Source of the DNA: Sphingobacteriales bacterium
GTDB lineage: Bacteria > Bacteroidota > Bacteroidia > Chitinophagales > Chitinophagaceae
Length of the DNA stretch: 28,641 nt
Assembly: GCA_024640385.1 (NCBI GenBank)
Contig: JAHEFC010000001.1
Span: 9,505-38,145 of the forward strand
Reading direction: 5' to 3'
In this document: one piece after another, positions 22,446 through 28,641 of the stretch
Layout: every line of letters starts with the position of its first letter
Numbering within the stretch: the first letter of the stretch is position 1
Notes under the pieces: model-generated
The model's input: the letters and a program-made list of their open reading frames with translations, nothing else
What the model was told of the DNA's origin: nothing
Databases searched by the model: none
Made by a program: the position numbers and the translations under genes

Positions 22446-22497
22446 AGGTTGCAGGTGGCGGGTTGCAGGTTGCAGGGGGCTGGTTGCGGTGGCAGGT
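22446..22497 (+). repeat. Heptamer array (AGGTTGC, AGGTGGC and variants)
   Basis: In register: AGGTTGC (22446), AGGTGGC (22453), GGGTTGC (22460), AGGTTGC (22467), AGGGGGC (22474), TGGTTGC (22481) and a shortened GGTGGC. The array begins two bases after the peroxidase TAG at 22442-22444. Confidence 0.9.
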
Positions 22498-22556
22498 ATT
22501 AAGCGCCGACCTTTGTATTCGCGTCGCCACACCAAATCTCTCGCCACATCAAACCT

Positions 22557-22571
22557 TTCGCCTCTCGCCTA
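22557..22571 (-). repeat. Heptamers overlapping the kinase 1 stop
   Basis: TTCGCCT (22557-22563) and CTCGCCT (22564-22570), i.e. AGGCGAG-type units on the minus strand. The stop codon TAG (complement of 22569-22571) of the kinase forms the start of the first unit. A looser CTCGCC occurs at 22549-22554. The rest of the 120-bp gap carries the array at 22446-22497. Confidence 0.85.
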
Positions 22572-24803
22572 TGATACAGGCAGCTTTACTGTAAACACCG
22601 ACCCTTCACCTTCTTTGCTTTCCGCAATGATATCTCCGCCATGCGCTTTGATGATATCATAACTCAACGATAATCCCAGGCCTGTACCCAGGCCTGTAGG
22701 CTTAGTGGTAAAGAATGGCTGAAAAATTTTGTTACGGATATGTTCAGGAATCCCCATCCCGTTGTCGATCACCTTTATTTCCAGCCAGTCACCATTTTTT
22801 TGGGTAACCACATTAACAGTAGGAACATAATTATTTGCGCTCCTGAATTTTTCGTGTACGGAATAAAATGCATTGTTGTACAAGTTGATCAGGACCCTGC
22901 CGATTTCCTGTGGAATGATATCTATATGAGATGCTGCGGGATCAAAAGACGTACCCAGTTTCACATTGAACTCTTTTTCTTTTGCCCTGAAACCATGATA
23001 GGCCAGTTGAAAATATTCATTACAGAGCTTGTTGATATCTGTGGATTCCTTTTTTCCTGTGTTTGCCCTTGAATGCTGAAGCATGGATTTTACAATCGCA
23101 TCAGCACGTTTCCCATGCTCATGGATCTTCTCTTCGTTTGACCGAATATCATTGGCAAGATTTTTTATTTCAGGCAGATCGCCCCGCGATACGGCCTCTA
23201 TTATCTCCTGCAGTAGTTCACGATTGACGTCGGAAAAATTATTGACGAAGTTGAGCGGATTCTGTATTTCATGTGCAATGCCAGCGGTAAGTTCACCCAG
23301 CGAAGCCATTTTTTCAGACTGGATCAACTGGGCCTGCGCGGCTTTAAGATGATTATAAGCTTTCTCTACATTTGTTTTTTGTTCGTCCAGCAGCTCATTC
23401 TGCGTTTGGATCTGCCTTCTTTTTGAATTGATATTCCTGATCACAAAAAATGCAGTCAGAAGGATCAATGCAGCAATACCTATCAGGTAATTCCTTAGTA
23501 GCTTTTCCTGTTTGTATAATTTTTCCTGCAGGGCTTTCTGCGCCGAAAGATTTTGCATACGCTCTTCCAACCTATCCAGATCAGCTTTTGACTCGAAATA
23601 TGCGAGCTTATTCTGGTAATTGCTGTTGATCAGTGAATCCAATATGCTGTGCTGCTTCTTGAGGTAATACAAAGCTTTTCCAGGCTCATTATTTTTCTCA
23701 TATAACTCAGATAGTACCCCAGCCGTATTAGCAACTGTTCTTTTATTCAATTCACCTTCCACCAGATCCGCCCTTTTAGCCAATTCAAATGCTTTTGAAA
23801 AGTTTTTTCTGTCCAGGTATATCCTAGATAACCCATTCAATGCCTGTACCAGGCTATCATGTTCATTTGTTTTTTCACATCGTTCAGCCACCTGGGAGAA
23901 ATAAATGGTGGCGCTATCCGGTTGCCCTGATAAATAATAGAGTTCTGCAACCATTAACTTGTCCGGGTTCCAGTTGTCAAATTTGCCTTTTGATGGGATC
24001 AGATATTCAGCTGCTTTCTCAAGGTTTCCAAGTTGCAAATAGGATTTACCCAGCATATTGAATGCCATGGGAGGTGGAGTAATCTGGTTGCTGTCAGCAT
24101 GTGCAATGCCCTGGTTATAATACCTGATAGCGATTTCTGTTTGTCCGCCGGCAAGAAACATATTGCCTACATTTAAATAAGAGAACATGATACCCTGGTG
24201 ATCATCGGTTTTCTTTCGTACTACTAAACCCTGTAAGGTATAGTCAATGGCTTTTCTGTAATCACCCGATTGCTGATAGCATATTCCAATGTAGTTCAAT
24301 ACCGCAGCCTCTCCTTTCAGATCGTTCAGTTCTTTATAAACAGTAAGTGAAGAGTCGTAATACCTGATCGACTGTTCAAAATCATTCACATACTTATACA
24401 AGCTGCCCAAATTATTATATGTATCAGCAATTCCCTTTCTGTTTCCTTTATCCTTATGGAGTTTTAATGCTTCATCCAGGTAGGGCTGTATCTCCTGTCG
24501 GCTCATATGCCTATACCAGTTGGTAACACCCATGATCCTGAGCGCCTCTGCTTTGCTGTTTATATCTCCTGTTTGGCTGGCAAGATCCCTTGCCTGTTCT
24601 GCAAAATAAAATGAACTGTCGTTTTGTATATTCCAGTAAGATTTTGCCAATGCAAGTAGTGTGGTTGTTTTCTTAGTTCCGTTTTGTTTGGAGAGTAAAT
24701 TGATTAAGCTGTCACGCTGATTTCTTGTGCCCTGGGCTACTGCCACATCGGTGAATAATACCGATAGAAGAATAAATGGCAGTATGACGAGTGGCCTTTT
24801 CAT
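22569..24803 (-). CDS. TPR-repeat sensor histidine kinase
   Basis: The 744-residue protein starts with a signal sequence (MKRPLVILPFILLSVLFTDV). Residues about 30-400 are tetratricopeptide repeats (for example GIADTYNNLGSLYKYVNDFE and AAVLNYIGICYQQSGDYRKA), placed in the periplasm. A single membrane helix follows (439-455), then a coiled coil. The kinase core has the phospho-acceptor H511 in SLGELTAGIAHEIQNPLNF, the N box INLYNNAF (639-646), G1 DNGMGIP (680-686) and G2 GLGTGLGLSL (704-713). No receiver domain is fused and no response regulator gene is in the window. The core is very similar to that of the kinase at 24999, whereas the sensors differ, so the two probably arose by duplication with sensor exchange. 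It lies 195 bp downstream of that gene on the same strand. Confidence 0.93.
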   Translation of the reverse strand: MKRPLVILPFILLSVLFTDVAVAQGTRNQRDSLINLLSKQNGTKKTTTLLALAKSYWNIQNDSSFYFAEQARDLASQTGDINSKAEALRIMGVTNWYRHMSRQEIQPYLDEALKLHKDKGNRKGIADTYNNLGSLYKYVNDFEQSIRYYDSSLTVYKELNDLKGEAAVLNYIGICYQQSGDYRKAIDYTLQGLVVRKKTDDHQGIMFSYLNVGNMFLAGGQTEIAIRYYNQGIAHADSNQITPPPMAFNMLGKSYLQLGNLEKAAEYLIPSKGKFDNWNPDKLMVAELYYLSGQPDSATIYFSQVAERCEKTNEHDSLVQALNGLSRIYLDRKNFSKAFELAKRADLVEGELNKRTVANTAGVLSELYEKNNEPGKALYYLKKQHSILDSLINSNYQNKLAYFESKADLDRLEERMQNLSAQKALQEKLYKQEKLLRNYLIGIAALILLTAFFVIRNINSKRRQIQTQNELLDEQKTNVEKAYNHLKAAQAQLIQSEKMASLGELTAGIAHEIQNPLNFVNNFSDVNRELLQEIIEAVSRGDLPEIKNLANDIRSNEEKIHEHGKRADAIVKSMLQHSRANTGKKESTDINKLCNEYFQLAYHGFRAKEKEFNVKLGTSFDPAASHIDIIPQEIGRVLINLYNNAFYSVHEKFRSANNYVPTVNVVTQKNGDWLEIKVIDNGMGIPEHIRNKIFQPFFTTKPTGLGTGLGLSLSYDIIKAHGGDIIAESKEGEGSVFTVKLPVS

Positions 24804-24835
24804 TTATCCCGTGAGGGGTGTGTCATTGAGGATAT

Positions 24836-24855
24836 CTGAATATAATACAATTCAG
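24836..24855. promoter_or_regulatory. Small dyad upstream of kinase 1
   Basis: CTGAAT (24836-24841) and ATTCAG (24850-24855) are inverted arms around an AT-rich centre, 33 bp before the kinase ATG at 24803. It could be an operator or overlap the promoter; weak. Confidence 0.25.
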
Positions 24856-24871
24856 AGAAATTACCGTAAAT

Positions 24872-24904
24872 AGGCAGGTTGCAGGTTACAGTTGCAGGTT
24901 GCAG
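24872..24904 (+). repeat. Heptamer array (AGGTTGC family)
   Basis: Units AGGTTGC (24876-24882), AGGTTAC (24883-24889), a 6-base AGTTGC, and AGGTTGC (24896-24902). It lies between the two kinase genes. Confidence 0.88.
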
Positions 24905-24972
24905 AGTGGATCAGGAATGTCAATTTATATTAGGGGTATATCAGTCCTTAAATCGCTGTCCGCCATCTTATC

Positions 24973-24998
24973 CCTGCCACCTGCCTCCTGCCACCTGC
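24973..24998 (-). repeat. Heptamer array (AGGTGGC/AGGAGGC) at the kinase 2 stop
   Basis: On the minus strand AGGTGGC, AGGAGGC and AGGTGGC follow in register, starting two bases after the kinase 2 TGA (complement of 24999-25001). Together with the opposite-strand array at 24872-24904 it could form an imperfect long hairpin in the kinase mRNA. Confidence 0.85.
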
Positions 24999-27900
24999 TC
25001 ACAAAGGAAGTGTCACCGAAAACACTGACCCTTCCCCTTCCTTCGTTTCCACATGTAGTTCTCCTCCGTGTGCTTTTACAATATCATAACTCAAACTCAG
25101 TCCTAATCCTGTTCCCTGGCCGGTAGGTTTGGTGGTGAAGAAAGGTTGAAATATTTTGTCCAATACTTTCCGGGGAATTCCATTGCCGTTGTCTTTTACT
25201 CTGACCTCAACATTATCGCCATCCCTATGTGTGGTCACCGAAACAGTTGGCTCGTAATTCACGGTTCCGGATTTTTTCTTTTCATCAACCGCGTAAAATG
25301 CATTGTTGATCAGATTAAGGATCACCCTTCCAATATCCTGCGAAACGATGTTGACAGCTCCAATTGATGCATCAAAATCTGTTTTTAATGTTGCATTGAA
25401 CAATTGGTCCTTTGCACGAAGACCGTGGTAGGAAAGGCGCAGGTATTCATCTGCCAACGCATTGATATCCGTGGGCTCTTTTTGTCCGCTGCTGCTGCGG
25501 CTATGCTGCAACATACCTTTTACAATCACGTCGGCTCTCCTGCCGTGATGATTTATCTTTTTCTGATTTTCTATTGCATCATTAGCCAATGCCAGGGCAT
25601 CTTCTATTTTCCCCTTGCTTAGCTCATCTTTCATTTCTGTCAGCAATTCTTCATTCACGTCAGAAAAATTATTGATGAAGTTCAACGGGTTCTGTATCTC
25701 GTGCGCAATACCCGCAGTGAGTTCTCCAAGGGACGCCATTTTTTCAGAATGAATAAGTTGAGACTGAGTTGTTTTCAGATCACGGTAGGCTTTTTCAATT
25801 TCTTTTGCCTGTGCCAGTTCCTTTTTTTGCGCTTTCTCCTGTTCGGCCAGTATGACCCTTCGCTTTTGATAGCGATCCACTGCCCAAATTCCAGTGATCA
25901 GTATCAATCCATATATGGCATAGGCCCACCAGGTTCTCCACCAGGGCGGAAGGATGATCAGTTTTACAGAAATTCCATTCTCATTCCATATACCATCGTT
26001 ATTGCTTCCCCTTACTCTGAAAACATATTCTCCCGGCCCCAGGTTGGTATAACCCGCATACCTTCTTGAACCGCTGAAGATCCAGTCGGGATCAAACCCT
26101 TTCAATTGGTAAGCATATTTATTTTTTGATGAATTGGTGTAGTTCAGTGCAGCAAATTCGAATGAAAAGAAATTCTGGTTATAGTTCAGGATTATTACCG
26201 AGTCCTGGTTTTTTCCTGGTTGCAGTTTGTCAAAGATCTTAAACTGGGTGATAACAATGGGTGGGATATAATCATTAGGATGGATCCCTGCAGGATCGAA
26301 GTAATTCAAACCATTATACCCACCAAAATAGAGGATACCATCTTTACCCCTGAAGCTGGAACCTTTGTCTCTCATTGCGCTTGTCGCAAAATAACTGGAC
26401 TGCAGCCCATCCTGTTCAACATAGGTTACAAATTCGTCCAATGAAGGAAGATAACAGGAAAGCCCCATGTTGGTACCCAACCAGATATTCCCGTTATTGT
26501 CTTCCCGGATTGAGAAAACTGAATTCCAGGGAAGCTGACGATTTCTGCCCGGGGTATGAAAAGTATTTGTTTTATAGTTATACCGGCAAACACCACCACC
26601 TGATGTACCGATCCACATGTTTCCTTTTGAATCTTCGAAGAGACAGTTAACGATATTTGAACTAATTGAATTGGTATCAAGTGCATTGTTTTTAAAGTGT
26701 GTAAACAGGCCGGTTTTTTTGTCGAACTTATTAAACGCTATGCTGTTGGTACCAACCCAGATATCTCCACGGGAATCTGCAAGTATATCAATGGCAGTAT
26801 AATCGCTGATCCCGTTGGGGTTGCCAGGTTCGTAGAAGTAATGAGTGAATTTTCTGGTAGTAGGGTCAAAACTTTTGATACCGTTTCCTGTTCCCATCCA
26901 GATCAACCCTTCAGCATCTTTGCATAGGGCATTAATATTTTTAGCATCAGCGTTAGTGAGGTTTCTGGAATTGCTGTTGAAATTTTCAAATATTCCGGTT
27001 CTTGTATTCAGATGCGATAAAAATTCACTATTTCCTATCCACAGACTTCCATCGACATCTTCCAAAATAGCATGCACATAATTACTGGCGAGGCCATTAG
27101 ACTTCCCTGGTTTATATTGGTATTGTATAATTGTACCGTTTTTCTTATCCCATTTATTCACGCCTCCACCAAACGTACCTATCCAGATGTATCCGGATTT
27201 ATCTTCCAGTACCGATGTAATTTTGTTATTGCTTAATGAATTCTTTTTATCGGTATCTGCCTGAAGCAATCCGAATGCTTTTTGATTCAGGTTGAGGCTT
27301 TGTATTCCATTTGCTGTGCTAACAAATAAGTTATTTCCCGCATCAACGACAACAGCACTAACTGTACCGGATTTTAGCCCGTAGGCTGTATGATCGTTCT
27401 GGGAATAGGGGGTGAATTTTGTTCTTTCTCTATTCAGTTTATAAAGACCATTGTAAGCGGTTATCCAGAGGTTGCCTGAAGTGTCTTCCGCCATCCATGA
27501 ATCCCAACCCGAGATGCCCTTAAGAGTAGATGAATCGGGTAAGAAATGGGTAAACTTTTTAGTGACCGGATCATAACTGTTGATCAGACCCTGACCGTTG
27601 GCAATCCAGACCACTCCATTCTTATCTGCATATATATTTGAAAATTCTGCATTGCTTAAACTATTGATGTTCACAGGGTCGTTTTTGAAATGCGCAAAGG
27701 AGATTTTGTCATCACCACGCTTTTGGCCAGCCTGAATTTCTATACTGTGTAAGCCACTGGAATTGGCTATCCAGATCCAGCCATTTTTGTCTTTGTAAAT
27801 ACCAGTGATAGACTCATGAAAGCCTTCCAGCGGGCTTTTATTTTCGTTATAAAGCAGTTTTGAGGTATAGGATATGAATTCATTTTTTTTCATGTCAAAG

Positions 27901-28361
27901 CGCCATAATTTGCCCTCAAAATTGCCAATCCATAGTTGCCCCTGATCATCCTGGATTATTGCTGAAACATTTCCCAGGTCGGGCATACGGGGTACTAATG
28001 TAGAATCGTAACGTGTAAATATTTCTGAATGAGGATCAAATTTGCATAAACCTTCAGGTGTTCCGACCCAGAACATGTCGTTTTTGTCGATGAAGAAAGT
28101 ATAAATCTGATTCTGAGCAAGAGAATTGGGATTGAAAGGATTATACAAATATTTGGTCGCCGAATAGCCATCATATTTCATAAGGCCATTTGCTGTTGTC
28201 CCTATCCACAGATAGCCTTGTTTGTCTTGCTGAAACTTAGATACATAAATATTTTGCACACCCAGGTTACTGGTCAGGTCTTCAAACCTTGCATTATACT
28301 GCTGTGCATAACAAGGCAGGGAGAAAATTGTGAGCAGCAGAATCGTAATGTTTTTTTTCAT
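24999..28361 (-). CDS. Propeller-type (Reg_prop, Y_Y_Y) sensor histidine kinase
   Basis: The 1120-residue protein has a signal peptide (MKKNITILLLTIFSLPCYAQ), then many two-component-regulator propeller repeats (roughly 40-690), each built around motifs such as GYLWIGTTANGLMKYD and GVVWIANGQGL. A Y_Y_Y domain (about 740-805) and one membrane helix (about 812-828) follow. The kinase core has the phospho-acceptor H887 (ELTAGIAHEIQNPLNF), N box LNLINNAF, DNGNGIP and GQGTGLGLSL, and ends GSVFSVTLPL. The usual Bacteroidota hybrid kinases of this type carry a receiver and an AraC domain and control polysaccharide loci. This one stops after the ATPase domain, so it must signal to a separate response regulator, not seen here. 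It is transcribed upstream of the TPR kinase. Confidence 0.94.
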   Translation of the reverse strand: MKKNITILLLTIFSLPCYAQQYNARFEDLTSNLGVQNIYVSKFQQDKQGYLWIGTTANGLMKYDGYSATKYLYNPFNPNSLAQNQIYTFFIDKNDMFWVGTPEGLCKFDPHSEIFTRYDSTLVPRMPDLGNVSAIIQDDQGQLWIGNFEGKLWRFDMKKNEFISYTSKLLYNENKSPLEGFHESITGIYKDKNGWIWIANSSGLHSIEIQAGQKRGDDKISFAHFKNDPVNINSLSNAEFSNIYADKNGVVWIANGQGLINSYDPVTKKFTHFLPDSSTLKGISGWDSWMAEDTSGNLWITAYNGLYKLNRERTKFTPYSQNDHTAYGLKSGTVSAVVVDAGNNLFVSTANGIQSLNLNQKAFGLLQADTDKKNSLSNNKITSVLEDKSGYIWIGTFGGGVNKWDKKNGTIIQYQYKPGKSNGLASNYVHAILEDVDGSLWIGNSEFLSHLNTRTGIFENFNSNSRNLTNADAKNINALCKDAEGLIWMGTGNGIKSFDPTTRKFTHYFYEPGNPNGISDYTAIDILADSRGDIWVGTNSIAFNKFDKKTGLFTHFKNNALDTNSISSNIVNCLFEDSKGNMWIGTSGGGVCRYNYKTNTFHTPGRNRQLPWNSVFSIREDNNGNIWLGTNMGLSCYLPSLDEFVTYVEQDGLQSSYFATSAMRDKGSSFRGKDGILYFGGYNGLNYFDPAGIHPNDYIPPIVITQFKIFDKLQPGKNQDSVIILNYNQNFFSFEFAALNYTNSSKNKYAYQLKGFDPDWIFSGSRRYAGYTNLGPGEYVFRVRGSNNDGIWNENGISVKLIILPPWWRTWWAYAIYGLILITGIWAVDRYQKRRVILAEQEKAQKKELAQAKEIEKAYRDLKTTQSQLIHSEKMASLGELTAGIAHEIQNPLNFINNFSDVNEELLTEMKDELSKGKIEDALALANDAIENQKKINHHGRRADVIVKGMLQHSRSSSGQKEPTDINALADEYLRLSYHGLRAKDQLFNATLKTDFDASIGAVNIVSQDIGRVILNLINNAFYAVDEKKKSGTVNYEPTVSVTTHRDGDNVEVRVKDNGNGIPRKVLDKIFQPFFTTKPTGQGTGLGLSLSYDIVKAHGGELHVETKEGEGSVFSVTLPL

Positions 28362-28371
28362 CTTCCTTTAT

Positions 28372-28518
28372 TTATGCCAATGGGAGTTGAACGGTGAACT
28401 CAGTTCCCTGCCCTTCCTTGCAATTGAACCAGATATCGCCACCATGAGATTTGACATTGTCATAGTGTAATGAAAGGCCAAGTGCTTTCGAATTGGTGAA
28501 TTCCCGGATCTTGAAAAA
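28372..28518 (-). pseudogene. Amputated 3' end of a third histidine kinase
   Basis: The minus-strand frame closes with TAA (complement of 28372-28374) and is open for only 48 codons, until a TAA at 28519-28521. It encodes the tail of a HATPase domain, SKALGLSLHYDNVKSHGGDI followed by GQGTEFTVQLPLA, comparable with the ends of the two intact kinases but lacking the N and G1 boxes and any start. The region just upstream (28529-28560) is an octamer array with no kinase sequence, so the rest of the gene appears lost or left behind elsewhere. I interpret it as a gene remnant from recombination at or near the repeat. Confidence 0.75.
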
Positions 28519-28528
28519 TTATGGGTTT

Positions 28529-28560
28529 TTCAATTCGTCAATCCGTTAATCTGCCAATCC
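28529..28560 (-). repeat. Octamer array, inverted orientation
   Basis: On the plus strand units GTCAATCC (28537), GTTAATCT (28545) and GCCAATCC (28553) with a preceding TTCAATTC (28529); these are the reverse complement of the xxATTxxC units near 8846 and 10259. The array abuts the break of the kinase remnant. Confidence 0.8.
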
Positions 28561-28592
28561 TAAATGTAAGCAAATCAAACAGCTATTCCACT

Positions 28593-28641
28593 ATGGTCCG
28601 GAAAGTAAGATTGATCCTGGGCTTCTGTATTTTCTTGGTTG
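28593..28641 (+). CDS. Start of a new gene, signal peptide only
   Basis: From ATG 28593 the frame reads MVRKVRLILGFCIFLV up to the window edge, a basic N-terminus plus hydrophobic stretch as in a signal peptide or membrane anchor. Nothing more can be said about the product. It is divergent from the kinase remnant and separated from the octamer array by about 30 bp. Confidence 0.5.
   Translation, partial: MVRKVRLILGFCIFLV

Noticed and set aside
28372..28518. Intact small gene
   Set aside because: No start codon in context and the product would be only the end of a HATPase domain; it reads as a remnant.

Overview
The window looks like a chromosomal stretch of a Bacteroidota bacterium, most likely family Chitinophagaceae. 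The reasons are: signal peptides ending in A-Q or S-Q; glycoside hydrolases of families GH92, GH29, GH13 and a GH95-like type; a kinase with a periplasmic ligand-sensing propeller and a Y_Y_Y domain; weak or absent Shine-Dalgarno sequences; at least two matches to the Bacteroidota -7 box TAnnTTTG; and many short AT- or GC-biased direct repeats between genes. The family placement is inference; I saw no rRNA, tRNA, phage or transposase gene.

Layout. 1-2.7 kb: the end of a slipin/stomatin gene, then a Tat-exported Gfo/Idh/MocA oxidoreductase and a secreted sugar isomerase/epimerase-like protein. 2.7-4.4 kb: xseB and xseA (exodeoxyribonuclease VII) on the minus strand. 4.7-8.9 kb: a secreted FAD oxidoreductase with an SLH-like tail, divergent from a GH92 alpha-mannosidase. 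8.9-13.8 kb: GH13 amylase-like enzyme, DUF4242 protein, small outer-membrane barrel and GH95-like glycosidase. 13.8-15.5 kb: fatty acid hydroxylase/sterol desaturase family protein, divergent from a CPBP intramembrane protease. 15.8-18.2 kb: PAS-LuxR regulator, a membrane protein fused to an IstB/DnaC-like P-loop NTPase, and a small two-helix membrane protein. 18.3-19.5 kb: two tandem paralogous lipoproteins. 19.6-22.4 kb: GH29 fucosidase and a di-heme cytochrome c peroxidase. 22.5-28.5 kb: two minus-strand histidine kinases (TPR type and propeller type) with nearly the same kinase core, and the amputated 3' end of a third. A new plus-strand gene begins at the right edge.

How it fits together. 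The hydrolases suggest attack on mannose-, fucose- and glucose-containing glycans, and the two secreted oxidoreductase/isomerase proteins may modify released sugars. No SusC/SusD pair is present, so this is not a classical polysaccharide utilisation locus. The other genes are mixed housekeeping and signalling functions, mostly single-gene units.

The most striking non-coding signal is three families of short repeats (heptamers like AGGTTGC/AGGCGAG, octamers like xxATTxxC, and a palindromic 15-mer containing TACCTCCAAGGT). They occupy most intergenic gaps, and the heptamers and octamers repeatedly begin inside or immediately after stop codons. The best candidates for undescribed biology are these repeats, the membrane-anchored NTPase with its divergent partner, and a 14-bp perfect hairpin enclosing the start codon of the GH95-like gene.
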